A stretch of 64,000 nucleotides of DNA from assembly GCF_017945865.1 (NCBI RefSeq), contig NZ_CP072829.1, positions 2,170,001-2,234,000 of the forward strand. Reading direction: 5' to 3'. A model generated the notes under the pieces. That model saw only the letters and a program-made list of their open reading frames with translations. It ran no database searches and was not told where the DNA came from. Below, piece after piece: positions 19,088-28,108 of this stretch. Origin of the DNA: Xiamenia xianingshaonis (GTDB lineage Bacteria; Actinomycetota; Coriobacteriia; Coriobacteriales; Eggerthellaceae). The translations under genes were made by a program, and so were the position numbers. Position 1 is the first letter of the stretch; every line of letters begins with the position of its first letter.

Positions 19088-19780
19088 TTACTGACGCGTC
19101 TCCATGGATATTCTCGAGAGGATCTTCGCAAGCTCTTCGCTCGTGTCGAAGGGCTCCGCATCCTCAGACCCTACCACGACAACCTCTCCGACCCATTCGG
19201 TGGGCTCTACCACGCGCCTGGACGAGGCGGACATCGCGTTGCTGCTCGAGCTCGCTCCACGGGGAGGATACATCGATCCGCGAAGCGCCGCGTTGCCTTC
19301 AGCCGCCCCGGGGACTTCGCTGCTTCCGCTGGCTGCGGCCGTGCGGGCGTTCTGCTGGTCTTCGCTCTCATCGTATTCCTTCGCCTTGAACTTCTTGGTG
19401 CGGACGAAGTACAGCACCTTCAGATGTCTCGGCTCCGGAAAGTCCTCACGAGTGAAGTCGTACTCCAGGTCGCAAAGCACAGAGGCCATCGTGGCCTGAA
19501 CGGCTTCGACGTCGGTCAGCGAAGGCATTCCGAACACGCCTTTTTCGCTGTTGAAGCCCGCGCGCTCTCCCGCGTATATCGTGCGAATGCGGCGCCGACG
19601 CGTCCTCTCCACCTTGATGATGACCGCGGCCGAAAGGAGGAGGACTATCCACCAGACGATGGAAAGCACCAGGTCCAGTGGATAGTCAACTCGGTCTAAG
19701 CCCAGGTAGTACCACAGCCACAGGAGAAGGATCGAGACGAGAGCCAGAAGCGCGAAAACGACTACGTTACTCTTTCTCAT
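19088..19780 (-). CDS. bitopic membrane protein of unknown function
   Basis: A 230-residue protein with two close hydrophobic helices at the N-terminus (about 6-26 and 33-55), then a charged cytoplasmic region. The middle (about 75-135) looks folded (EAVQATMASVLCDLEYDF to HLKVLYFVRTKK). The rest is Ser/Ala/Glu-rich and likely disordered. It starts 18 bases after the stop of the large wall protein gene and ends at a terminator, so the two form one unit. I do not recognise the family. A partner or assembly factor for the large surface protein is possible from context only. Confidence 0.7.
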   Translation of the reverse strand: MRKSNVVVFALLALVSILLLWLWYYLGLDRVDYPLDLVLSIVWWIVLLLSAAVIIKVERTRRRRIRTIYAGERAGFNSEKGVFGMPSLTDVEAVQATMASVLCDLEYDFTREDFPEPRHLKVLYFVRTKKFKAKEYDESEDQQNARTAAASGSSEVPGAAEGNAALRGSMYPPRGASSSSNAMSASSRRVVEPTEWVGEVVVVGSEDAEPFDTSEELAKILSRISMETRQ

Positions 19781-19798
19781 AACCCACTCTCACTAGGT

Positions 19799-22700
19799 TT
19801 ATCTATTTACCGGCACAGCCGCCATTGCGGGGATGCCGTTGAGGGCGGCAGCTTCGGGCCGATAACTCGCCTTCTCGCGAGCAGGAGAATCGCTCGAGCC
19901 GCCGTCGCCCGTCAGGTCGTCTTCGTAGCCCTTCAGAAGGCGCGAGAACCACGCCCTGCGAAGCGCCACCGCCGCGGCGTAAACCACAGACAGGACGATG
20001 CCCAGAATGATGTAGAAGTGCACCACGCAGCCGACATGGCCATCCTCGGTCTCCTGCATCATGAGAGCCGCCAGAGGGGTCGCCCCGTCCTCAATCGTCG
20101 TCGGCGCAGACGCAAGCGGCGTGCCTTCGTCCCCCATGGGGCTTTCCTGTGTGCTCTGCGGAGCAGCATCCGACGGGGCCGTCGTGTCACCAAGCGGGTT
20201 GACCGGAACGTCGACCGTCGTCAAAGGATTCGGCGCAGCGGTTGCCATCAAGGGGGTCGGCACTGCAATCGGAGTCGTGGCTCCAGGCACAGCGGCCGGC
20301 TCAAGCGAAGAGTCGCTTTCGCTCGTCGGCGTGAGAGCCGTGACCAGCGCAGGGGTGAGAACCGGACCCGTCGGGGAATGCGGCGCAACCTCAGGCGTCG
20401 ACTCAGGCGTAACAGCCGGCGTCGGCGTTGTCTCCGGGGTCGAACCAGGTTCCGGCGTAGGGGTCTCCGGCGTCGGGGTCAGCTCAGGTTTCTGAGCTGG
20501 ATCCTGCGGCGTAGTAGGAGGCTCGGTTTCCGTGTCGGTCGGAGTTGTTGTGGGTGGCGTATCCTGCCCAGGCTTGGTATTTGTATCGGTCGGAGTTGTC
20601 ACCACGGGCGGCGTATCCGGCCCAGGCTTGGTATTCGTGTCGGTCGGAGTTGTCACCACGGGCGGAGTATTCTCACTCCTCAAATAATGGTAAACAACCT
20701 TGTCGCCGTCTTTTAGTTCGCCCGGAAGTTCTTTGACTGCTTCGCCGTTGAGACTGATGTGGTCCAGCTCCCAACCAGGGTACTCTTTGGCTACGACTTT
20801 TCCTGCCGTATAGATTGGACCAGACTCGAGAACCTGCACCTCTGCAGTAATATCCTTATGATCTTCAGTTTGAACCGTGTCACCGAGCTGGTAATCTACG
20901 GTAGCGCTAACCTCTTTGGTTTGCGTATCGTCGAGAACATAGTAGACGTCGATTACATAGGGAGCATCTCCCGTACCCTCTGTTTCAAGCGTATTGGGAA
21001 GGCTATCGACTTCGCCATACGTGGCACTGTCAAGGTCGATATGGTCAATCTTAAACCCTTCATACCCCTCGAGCGTATTGAGAAGAGCCTGCTTGTTTAC
21101 GGGCACAGTTGCGGTTTCTCCAACCCACACAGGATTGCTCTTTACAAGTTCGTCGCTCTCAACGAATTCACCATCTTTGTAGTAATTGACCTTGTAAGAC
21201 ACGGTATGGGTTTGTGTTTGGTCTGGCACGAATCTGGCCTCAAAGGTAGTATCGTCATAAAGATACGTATCGGTTTCCTCATCAAGATCCCAGTTAATTT
21301 TTTGAGCGGCAATTGCTGGAGTAAGGTTTTCTCCCGCGTCGGGAATCTTTACACCGTCCTTGTACCAACCGTCGAATTTGTACCCCGCATCGACGTTGGG
21401 TTGGGCAGTGGAGCCTTGCACCTCGGCAACGCTCGTCACAGAATGCGTCTCCTCGACTCTGCTGACCGTTCCATGATCAGCGTCATCAACAACATATTTG
21501 ATGGTGTAGGTATTCAGATTCTTCCATTGCGCGTATAACGTCTTGCCTTCGCTCATGCTGATCTTCGCGCCTGGTTCGACGCGATCGCCCGTCCCGTCTT
21601 GCCGTGTATTCCATCCAGCAAACGTATACCCGCCCGAACGGGTAGGAGACGTAGAAGGAACGAGAACTTCAGCGTTCAAGTCGTATTGGCTGCCTGCTGG
21701 TATACCCAAAACCGTATTGTCGGTGACGTTCGAACTATAGGTGAGGGTGACTAGATCTCTTTGCAACAAAACGCCGTCGACGTGCCATCCATCACCTTCT
21801 TGTTTGATCACATACCAAGTAATGTACTGGGTTTCAGGCTTGTAGCTTGGGTACACTTTCTGAATTTCGGTCGGAGTGGGAAGAGTGTCCGGATTCAGAT
21901 ATTCATTGACGCCGTTTTGGTTGGAGTAGAAAGCCGCTCTCTTTATTACATTCTGTGTCTGCTTGGGTATTCCCTTAGTGTACAGATTCGTTGGCTGCTC
22001 ACTTGGTTCCTCGGGTATCTTTCCGTCGGTTCGGATAAAGAAGGTTGCGCCGACGTTTTGTTGCGCCCAAATTGCATAGAACTTTGCAGGCCCTTTAACC
22101 GTATACGGACTTCCGGGGGCATAGACATGGCTCGCAGAATGCCCCTGTGCATTCGCGTTGCGATCCGTCGACCAGCCCACGAACAACTTGCCTTCCGCCT
22201 CCGTTTCAGGACGCTGAGGAAAGTTGATCGTCTCGTTGAATGTCGGCTTTTCTACGTAATAAGGGGCTTCTTCGCTTCCGTCGTTTTTATAAAACTCGAC
22301 TGTGTAGCAATTCGTGCTCTCCCATTGCGCGTACAACGTCGTGTCTTGCGCCATCTCAATCTCCGCGCCTGGTGCGTAGTGAGCGCCGCCTCCGTTTTGT
22401 TGAGTGGTCCACTCAACAAACCTATACCCGCCCGAACGCGTAGGAGTCTTGTCAGAAACGTGAGTCATCACGTTCATCTCGCATTGGCCGCCTGCCGGTA
22501 TGTTCCGAACCGTATTGTCAACAACATTCGAGTTATAGGTAAGGGTGGCTTTATCATTATCTAGCACAGTGCCGTCGACATGCCACCCTTCTTTTTCTTT
22601 TTTCATCACGTACCAAACAACGCGCTGGGTTTCAGGGTTGTACGTAATATTCTTTTTTTCGAGCACCTTCTTGATTTCGTCAACAGAAGGAAGAGAACCC

Positions 22701-24430
22701 TCGTTCAGGAAGCTTTCGATGCCGTTTTGATTGGAATAAAAGGCCGCTCCCTTTATTACATTATCCTTGGGTATCCCCTCAGTGTACTCTTTCGTCGGAT
22801 GCGAACTTGGCTCCTCGGGTATCACTTTATCGGTTCGAATAAAGAAGATTGCGTCGACGCCTTGTTCCTCCCAAATTGCATAGAACGTTGCATCCCTCTC
22901 AACCGTGTACGAACTTCCGGGGGCATAGACATGACTCGTATAATGCTCCAAAGCGTTTGCCAAGGGGTCCGTCGACCAACCTTTGAATGACTTGCCGTCT
23001 ACTGTCTGCGTTTCTGGATAATTAGGAAATACGATCGACTCGTTACGTGTCGCTTTTATTACCTCGAGAGGTTCTGTGCTATCGGTGTCTTCATAAAACG
23101 TAATGTCGTAGTTCTTTTCGACATCAACAGTAATGGTGGCCGACGCTCCACCGCTTGTCGCAGTTATCGTTGCAGTGCCTTCTTTGATGCCAGTCACAGT
23201 GCCATCCGGACCAACTGTGGCGACGGATGCATTACCAGACGACCATGTTACGGTCTCGCCTGCTGACAACGGCGTGGCGGTAAGCTGAACCGTCCCCTCT
23301 ACTTCAAGGGTGATTCTGCCTTCTTCGTTGATAAGAGTGGGAGCTACAGCCGAAATCGTAAAGCTCGGATCATCTTCAGTTTCTACTTCAGCAACTTTGA
23401 AGTAAGAGATGCACGAATTGTATCGCACCATGAATCGAGCACCGGCTGGAGCACTTTCGTAAACATAAACTGAAACAGAAGGTTTCCCTCCTGTGCTTTC
23501 TGAAGTTACAGGATACTGAGAAGCAAGTTGTGCGATGTCCCGCACATCTTCTTCATTCCAATCATCCAGAGCAGGGGGTACTGAACCTCTTGCTATTTTC
23601 CAAGGGGTTGACACGCTAAGGCCTTGATACTCCAATCCAACCGTCTTTTTAGGGGCGACAATATATGGGCTTTCCGCAGTGCCATTTCCTCCCAATGTTG
23701 CATCAGAGGTGGCTGTAATGGTACCGGGCATTGTAGGCGCTTTATTTGCCACCTTGACGCTAACGGAATCTGTTATCGGCTTGCCGTCGCTCGTCAACAC
23801 TGTCGCAGTTATTGTCGCATCGCCTGCCGCGACGCCAGTCACAGTACCAGCCGAATCAACGGTAGCGACGTCTGTGCTTCCAGACGACCATGTTACGGGC
23901 TCGCCTGCTGGCGTCGTCACAGCTTCAAGCCGAAGCGTGCCGTCCACTTGGACGGTGTTGTCTTCTGAGGGTGTTATTTCCACGCTAGGCTCGACTACAG
24001 TTACAGTAATAGGGTCTGATGTTGCAGTAACCTCTTCTTCGCCGCTTATTGTCTTCACTGTCGCAGTTATTGCCGCAGTGCCTTTCGCGATACCGGTCAC
24101 AACGCCAGTGCCCGCAACAACCGTAGCGACTTCTGTATTGTCAGACGACCACTGTACGGTCGCGCCTTCTGGCATCGTCGTAGCGTTAAGGTCAAGCGTG
24201 CCACCTATTTTGATGGTGGCGTTGTCTATCGGCGAAATTGTCACACGGGGATTTTCAGGACCGTTTTCCACGGCAGGCACGTCTTCGCCCTGACCATCCT
24301 CAGCCAAAGCGCTGCCAACCTGGGCGAACGCCAAGACGTTGCTCATGCTTAGCACGAGCACGATGGACAGCAGTACTGAAACGACCTTGCCTTCGAAGGT
24401 GCCTTTCATCGTTAAGATTCGCTCAAACAT
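19799..24430 (-). CDS. large surface protein with Big_2 and InlB-type repeats
   Basis: About 1543 residues, starting at the ATG with GGTGAG upstream. A GTG nine bases earlier is also in frame. A signal peptide (about 8-45) is followed by Big_2 immunoglobulin-like domains (about 48-125, 148-225 and 362-435), each with the ATVxxxGxVTGxxxGxAxITAT pattern. Two tandem copies of a segment of about 230 residues (from about 440) each end in an InlB/Flg_new repeat with W-x-P-G-x-x-Y-A-Q-W-like features. A third InlB-type unit, two MucBP-like modules and a Pro/Thr/Glu stalk follow, then a C-terminal membrane helix and cytoplasmic tail. There is no LPXTG. It is an adhesin-type envelope protein. Confidence 0.88.
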   Translation of the reverse strand: MFERILTMKGTFEGKVVSVLLSIVLVLSMSNVLAFAQVGSALAEDGQGEDVPAVENGPENPRVTISPIDNATIKIGGTLDLNATTMPEGATVQWSSDNTEVATVVAGTGVVTGIAKGTAAITATVKTISGEEEVTATSDPITVTVVEPSVEITPSEDNTVQVDGTLRLEAVTTPAGEPVTWSSGSTDVATVDSAGTVTGVAAGDATITATVLTSDGKPITDSVSVKVANKAPTMPGTITATSDATLGGNGTAESPYIVAPKKTVGLEYQGLSVSTPWKIARGSVPPALDDWNEEDVRDIAQLASQYPVTSESTGGKPSVSVYVYESAPAGARFMVRYNSCISYFKVAEVETEDDPSFTISAVAPTLINEEGRITLEVEGTVQLTATPLSAGETVTWSSGNASVATVGPDGTVTGIKEGTATITATSGGASATITVDVEKNYDITFYEDTDSTEPLEVIKATRNESIVFPNYPETQTVDGKSFKGWSTDPLANALEHYTSHVYAPGSSYTVERDATFYAIWEEQGVDAIFFIRTDKVIPEEPSSHPTKEYTEGIPKDNVIKGAAFYSNQNGIESFLNEGSLPSVDEIKKVLEKKNITYNPETQRVVWYVMKKEKEGWHVDGTVLDNDKATLTYNSNVVDNTVRNIPAGGQCEMNVMTHVSDKTPTRSGGYRFVEWTTQQNGGGAHYAPGAEIEMAQDTTLYAQWESTNCYTVEFYKNDGSEEAPYYVEKPTFNETINFPQRPETEAEGKLFVGWSTDRNANAQGHSASHVYAPGSPYTVKGPAKFYAIWAQQNVGATFFIRTDGKIPEEPSEQPTNLYTKGIPKQTQNVIKRAAFYSNQNGVNEYLNPDTLPTPTEIQKVYPSYKPETQYITWYVIKQEGDGWHVDGVLLQRDLVTLTYSSNVTDNTVLGIPAGSQYDLNAEVLVPSTSPTRSGGYTFAGWNTRQDGTGDRVEPGAKISMSEGKTLYAQWKNLNTYTIKYVVDDADHGTVSRVEETHSVTSVAEVQGSTAQPNVDAGYKFDGWYKDGVKIPDAGENLTPAIAAQKINWDLDEETDTYLYDDTTFEARFVPDQTQTHTVSYKVNYYKDGEFVESDELVKSNPVWVGETATVPVNKQALLNTLEGYEGFKIDHIDLDSATYGEVDSLPNTLETEGTGDAPYVIDVYYVLDDTQTKEVSATVDYQLGDTVQTEDHKDITAEVQVLESGPIYTAGKVVAKEYPGWELDHISLNGEAVKELPGELKDGDKVVYHYLRSENTPPVVTTPTDTNTKPGPDTPPVVTTPTDTNTKPGQDTPPTTTPTDTETEPPTTPQDPAQKPELTPTPETPTPEPGSTPETTPTPAVTPESTPEVAPHSPTGPVLTPALVTALTPTSESDSSLEPAAVPGATTPIAVPTPLMATAAPNPLTTVDVPVNPLGDTTAPSDAAPQSTQESPMGDEGTPLASAPTTIEDGATPLAALMMQETEDGHVGCVVHFYIILGIVLSVVYAAAVALRRAWFSRLLKGYEDDLTGDGGSSDSPAREKASYRPEAAALNGIPAMAAVPVNR
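20524..20680 (-). repeat. tandem Pro/Thr repeats in the stalk of the large surface protein
   Basis: Near-identical units of about 54 bases encode PPVVTTPTDTNTKPG-type repeats (two full copies and one diverged copy). They extend the stalk between the ectodomain and the membrane helix. Copy number is likely to vary between strains. Confidence 0.7.
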
Positions 24431-24605
24431 AGCACTCACCCGCTGTCATGAAACCGAACTTGTGGTCACTTCCCAGCCTGCGTTTCCCGGCAAGACGAAC
24501 CGATGTCGGTTTGGTCTTTCCGGGCCGGGCTGGCGAGACCCCTCGGCATCTCTCCCGATAAAGCGCTTCGCTATAAACAGCCCGCTTGTTTTCCCCTCTA
24601 TACAT
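24423..24605 (-). CDS. possible 60-residue leader peptide
   Basis: A basic, non-hydrophobic 60-residue ORF with a strong ribosome site (GAGGAG, five bases before ATG). Its TGA stop overlaps the start of the large surface protein gene (ATGTTTGA), which would couple the two. The sequence does not resemble a known protein and lies across a strong RNA hairpin. It may be a regulatory leader rather than a functional protein, or it may be chance. Confidence 0.3.
   Translation of the reverse strand: MYRGENKRAVYSEALYRERCRGVSPARPGKTKPTSVRLAGKRRLGSDHKFGFMTAGECYV
24474..24532 (-). promoter_or_regulatory. long hairpin in the leader of the large surface protein gene
   Basis: Four stacked stems pair in order: CAGCC/GGCTG, CCCGG/CCGGG, AAGAC/GTCTT and AACCGA/TCGGTT. 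This gives a 59-base rod ending 44 bases before the ATG at 24430. There is no T-run. It may be a translational switch or an unknown regulatory RNA. It matches no riboswitch consensus that I could identify. Confidence 0.45.
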
Positions 24606-24838
24606 CGTCGCTCCTCGTTTGTCCCCATATCCCCGATAATCGAACAGCTTTTATATCATCAGTTCGTCGTTTTACCTGCGACCTCGTAAGGTATTGCACC
24701 AGCCTCGCTCATCTTCGTCGCTCCAACCCAATTTGCGCATAGTATCCTAATAATGGTACTCTAATTATATTATTCATACGCCCGTAATGAAAACCGGATA
24801 TATCCCTCCCTTTGAAACATTCCGGAGGCTGACCATTG

Positions 24839-24881
24839 AAAAGGGCCGTATCCGCAGCTCACGTGCGAATACGGCCCTTTT
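24839..24881 (-). terminator. strong bidirectional terminator after pilT
   Basis: AAAAGGGCCGTAT...CGCA pairs almost perfectly with TGCG...ATACGGCCCTTTT. It lies 95 bases after the pilT stop and separates the type IV pilus-like operon from the surface protein unit. Between 24606 and 24838 there is only AT-rich sequence with possible minus-strand -10 elements (TATAAT near 24763), and no gene. Confidence 0.85.
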
Positions 24882-24975
24882 GGCCATACAGACGAAGGCG
24901 GAAGCCTGCCAGCTCCCGCCCGTGCGCCCTTCTGTCTTCTAAGCTTGCGCCTGCCAGCCCTGTCGGCTTTTGCTC

Positions 24976-26049
24976 CTACAGCCCTTCGGCTTCGAAGCGC
25001 TTCTTCAGCGCTTCTTGGTGGATGGAGCACTGCAGCGCGGTCTCTTTCGCCACCTTCTCGGATTTCACCAGGTTGAACAGGCTTTGGTCCATGGTGATCA
25101 TGCCTTGGTCGGCGCTCGACGCGATGACGCTGTCCATCTGGTGCGTCTTTTCCTCGCGGATGAGGTTGCGGATGGCCGTGTTGGCGACCATGATCTCGAA
25201 CGCCGGCACCACGCCGCCATCGATCGTGGGCACCAGCTGCTGCGACACGACGGCCTGCAGCACCATGGAAAGCTGGATACGGATCTGGCGCTGCTGGTTG
25301 GCGGGAAACGCGTCGATGATGCGGTCGATCGTGTTGGCCGCGCCGGTGGTGTGCAGCGTGGAGAACAGCAGCTGCGCCATCTCGGCAGCGGTCACGGCGG
25401 TGGAAATCGTCTCCTGGTCACGCATTTCTCCGAGCAGGATGATGTCGGGGCTTTCGCGCATGGCCGAACGCAGCGCCTCGGCGTACGTTGCCACGTCGGT
25501 GGGGATCTCGCGTTGGGTCACGATGCAGCTGCCGTGGCGATGCACGTATTCGATGGGGTCTTCCATCGTGATGATGTGGCCCTGGCGGCGATGGTTCAAC
25601 CGGTCGACAATGGTCGCGAGCGTCGTGGACTTGCCCGAGCCCGCCGGGCCGGTGACCAGCACCAACCCCTTCTGGAAGTCGGCGGTGCGCAGCACGTCTT
25701 CGGGGATGTGATACTCGGTGGGGTTCGGCAGCGAGAACGGGATGACGCGCACCACCGCCCCGTAAGACCCGCGCTGGCGGAACACGTTCACGCGGAAACG
25801 ACCGATGCCTGCCACGGCGAACGAGAAGTCGTCGTCATGGTTGCGGGCGGCCTCGAACGGCGCGATGTCGCGGCCGGCCACCTCGTAGATGGACCGCACG
25901 ACGGCCTCGGTGTCGGCCGGCATGAGCATCGAGTCGCCTATGCGAACCTGGCGGCTGCCAAGCTGATAGGTCAGCGGCAGGCCGGCGATGATGAAGATGT
26001 CGGAGGCCTTCACGTCGACCATCTGCTGCAAAAGCTCTTCCAGTTTCAT
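24976..26049 (-). CDS. pilT: PilT-type type IV pilus ATPase
   Basis: A 357-residue secretion ATPase that drives pilus retraction in known systems. An N-terminal PAS-like domain leads to Walker A GPAGSGKST (about 134-142), the Asp box (EDPIEYVH), Walker B with ESPDIILLGEMRD, and the His box LHTTGAANTIDRIID. Length and the MKLEELLQQMV...ASDIFI start are typical of PilT. AGGAGA precedes the ATG. It is the last gene of an operon with a GspF/PilC platform and small pseudopilin-like proteins. The extension ATPase (PilB) is not in the window. Confidence 0.95.
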   Translation of the reverse strand: MKLEELLQQMVDVKASDIFIIAGLPLTYQLGSRQVRIGDSMLMPADTEAVVRSIYEVAGRDIAPFEAARNHDDDFSFAVAGIGRFRVNVFRQRGSYGAVVRVIPFSLPNPTEYHIPEDVLRTADFQKGLVLVTGPAGSGKSTTLATIVDRLNHRRQGHIITMEDPIEYVHRHGSCIVTQREIPTDVATYAEALRSAMRESPDIILLGEMRDQETISTAVTAAEMAQLLFSTLHTTGAANTIDRIIDAFPANQQRQIRIQLSMVLQAVVSQQLVPTIDGGVVPAFEIMVANTAIRNLIREEKTHQMDSVIASSADQGMITMDQSLFNLVKSEKVAKETALQCSIHQEALKKRFEAEGL

Positions 26050-26070
26050 AGGTTCTCCTATCCTTGCAGG

Positions 26071-26619
26071 CTATCCGGCCCAGAGGGTCTCGCCCGCACC
26101 TTCCTCGGTCCAGGTTGATACGGCTTTCCACGACAGCAGCTCGCACGTCGAGTCGGGCGTGATGCCGACAACGATCTGCAAGCTGCGGCCGTCTTGGCCG
26201 GAAATCGTCGCAGAAACGGCCCCGACCAGGGGCTTTTCAACGCCCACCATGTCGACGCCGGCCGCTGCGCACGCGTCGTAGGCCGCCATCCAGTCGGCCT
26301 CTATCGCAGGGGCTCCGTCGCCCAGCTCCTTGACGGTTGACGCAACGATCTCGTCAAGGCCGGCTTCGAAGTCCGCCGTTGAGAAGCTTTTGTCCTTGGT
26401 GCCGACCGACAAAGCCTCGTCGATCTTTGACACGAACAGCTGCGCGGCCCGCTCGTCGCGGTACAGCATTGTAACGGCGTCGGCCTGACGGGCGGTCAAG
26501 CTATAGCTGGCTTGCGCCGTCGTGACGGTGAGCACCGCCATGACGGCCAGGCACAAGGTGATGATCAGGGTAAACAGGCTGATGGGCCCGATGCGGACCG
26601 ATCCGTGCGGCTTTGCCAT
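26071..26619 (-). CDS. pseudopilin-like membrane protein
   Basis: A 182-residue protein with a basic start and one long hydrophobic helix (about 12-36), then a soluble domain (about 40-180) with helical and beta segments. The hydrophobic segment has the position of a type IV pilin helix but lacks a clear G|FTLxE cleavage box, so classical prepilin cleavage is uncertain. The start overlaps the upstream stop (TGATG) and it ends 22 bases before pilT. It is probably a minor subunit or alignment factor of the pilus machine. The family was not recognised. Confidence 0.6.
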   Translation of the reverse strand: MAKPHGSVRIGPISLFTLIITLCLAVMAVLTVTTAQASYSLTARQADAVTMLYRDERAAQLFVSKIDEALSVGTKDKSFSTADFEAGLDEIVASTVKELGDGAPAIEADWMAAYDACAAAGVDMVGVEKPLVGAVSATISGQDGRSLQIVVGITPDSTCELLSWKAVSTWTEEGAGETLWAG

Positions 26620-27245
26620 CAGTCGATCACCTCCTCGGCGGGGGCTTCCTTGGCAGACTCGCCGGAAGCGCCAGCGCCCTCGGCGCCTTCGCCGGCAGCA
26701 CCGGCGTCCTCGCCCTCGGCCGGCGGCGGCGCGATGCGCTGCCCCGCCTCCCCATCGATCGGCTCGAGGCCGTTCGAGCCCAGCGTGCCGAACGATCCGC
26801 CCTCCATCGGAAGCACGGTGACGATGTAGCCCCGCTTCGCGTCTTCGTCGGACATATAGTTAGCCGTATCTAACTCGTAAACGACGCCCCCATCGCGCGC
26901 CACCGAAATGTGCGCCGAATACAGCGTTCCCGCCGCGTTCTTCTTGGGTGTGACCTGGCACGTCACGTCATAGGCGCCCTCTTCGTAGGACGTCTGGACG
27001 CCCGCCGGATCTTGCGCGAACCGCTCGGCGGCATTCGTCGCTATCGTCACCGCCTCGGTCAGATGCGCCGAGTCGTCCCCGCGCAGCTGCGCCCATGCGA
27101 ACAGCTGCAACAGCACCGCGAGCGCCGACGTCACGAACAGCAGAAGCAGCAGCGCCTCGAGCACGAAGGCGGCGCCGGGCCAGGTGGTGCGATCGCTCGC
27201 CCGCCGCGTCATGATACGTTGTCCCTGTTCAGGGTCGCGAGCCAT
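26619..27245 (-). CDS. PilV-like minor pseudopilin
   Basis: A 208-residue protein. After about 22 residues comes GAAFVLEALLLLLF, which fits the prepilin pattern with Glu at mature position 5 and a long hydrophobic helix. The soluble part (about 55-160) is followed by a Glu/Ala/Gly-rich tail. The start is immediately after the previous stop (TAGATG). The Glu5-like residue makes this the best candidate for a real type IV pseudopilin in the operon. It would need a prepilin peptidase encoded elsewhere. Confidence 0.65.
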   Translation of the reverse strand: MARDPEQGQRIMTRRASDRTTWPGAAFVLEALLLLLFVTSALAVLLQLFAWAQLRGDDSAHLTEAVTIATNAAERFAQDPAGVQTSYEEGAYDVTCQVTPKKNAAGTLYSAHISVARDGGVVYELDTANYMSDEDAKRGYIVTVLPMEGGSFGTLGSNGLEPIDGEAGQRIAPPPAEGEDAGAAGEGAEGAGASGESAKEAPAEEVID

Positions 27246-27782
27246 CTACTCACCTCCCCGCAAAGTGCGCAGCGCCACTTCCGCCGTGCCATGGTCGGTG
27301 GTCAGCGACAGCAGCCCGTCGGCGTATTCGAACTCAAACGTCTTCGAGTCAACCACGGGCGTCGCGCGCTCGGGCGCGTATTCCGCCCCGGCCACCGCAT
27401 ATTCCTGCATGACCTGGCCTTTGTATAAATAGATGCGCGTCTCGAACGTGCCGGACGGAAACGTTTCGGTCAGCACGAGCGCGTTGCCCTCAGGACCCAC
27501 GCCCACGCCGACCGCACCCGCCGCGTCGACGCCGCGCACGCTGTTCGCAAGCAGCGACAACGCGACCCGCGAATCGTTCGCGACAGAGCTCATCGTCGAC
27601 AGGTTTTTGTACACCAGCGTGCCCGCCATGATGGCGAGCAGCAACAGCCCGATGAACATCACGAACAGAATCACGGTGAACACGCGCCCGAACGACTGCG
27701 AATCGACGCCACGATTCGCAGGGCCGACCATGGACTTGCTGAGAACGTCCAGGTAACCGCCGTTTTGCTCAAGCTGGCTCAT
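27246..27782 (-). CDS. pseudopilin-like protein (resembles DUF4860)
   Basis: A 178-residue protein with about 30 polar residues, one membrane helix (about 34-58) and a beta-rich domain (about 70-175) containing LVLTETFPSGTFETRIYLYKG. The shape resembles DUF4860 proteins found in type IV pilus-like clusters of Gram-positive anaerobes. That assignment is from memory of the pattern, not a search. The ATG overlaps the previous gene by four bases (ATGA). It is a likely minor subunit of the same machine. Confidence 0.6.
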   Translation of the reverse strand: MSQLEQNGGYLDVLSKSMVGPANRGVDSQSFGRVFTVILFVMFIGLLLLAIMAGTLVYKNLSTMSSVANDSRVALSLLANSVRGVDAAGAVGVGVGPEGNALVLTETFPSGTFETRIYLYKGQVMQEYAVAGAEYAPERATPVVDSKTFEFEYADGLLSLTTDHGTAEVALRTLRGGE

Positions 27783-28105
27783 CGGGGCACCACCACCACG
27801 CTGGGCGCAACGTTGCTGGCGAAGGCTTCGTAGGTGACGACGTAGTCTTCATGGTTCACCGACAAGCCGTAATTGTCTTCCAGGTATCGCAGCGTTTGCG
27901 GATAGGACCCCTCGATGGCGCAGCACTGCAGCGCGGAATTCATGATGGCGTCGCGCAACGACGAGGCGGCCTGCTCGCGCAGCGTGTCCCGCGAGGCGTA
28001 CACATAGCCCGCCACCAGGGCGACGATGACCAGCACCGCCAGCACGGCGACGATCACCCGCCGGCGGCGGCGCCTGATCATTTCGACTGTGACCTCGTGA
28101 TACAT
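27779..28105 (-). CDS. small pseudopilin-like membrane protein
   Basis: A 108-residue protein with an Arg-rich cytoplasmic start (IRRRRRR), one membrane helix (about 16-36) and a short periplasmic-type domain containing CCAIEGSYPQTLRYLEDNYGL. The phrase EGxYPxxLxYLE recurs in small pilin-like proteins of such operons. It starts four bases after the platform gene stop and overlaps the next gene, so it is tightly coupled. The exact role is unknown. Confidence 0.6.
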   Translation of the reverse strand: MYHEVTVEMIRRRRRRVIVAVLAVLVIVALVAGYVYASRDTLREQAASSLRDAIMNSALQCCAIEGSYPQTLRYLEDNYGLSVNHEDYVVTYEAFASNVAPSVVVVPR

Positions 28106-28108
28106 AGG

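Noticed and set aside
24440-24605. Cyclic-di-GMP or glycine riboswitch
   Set aside because: Short phrases (CGGGAGAG, AAACGCAGG) recall them, but the conserved cores are incomplete and the fold is a single long rod.
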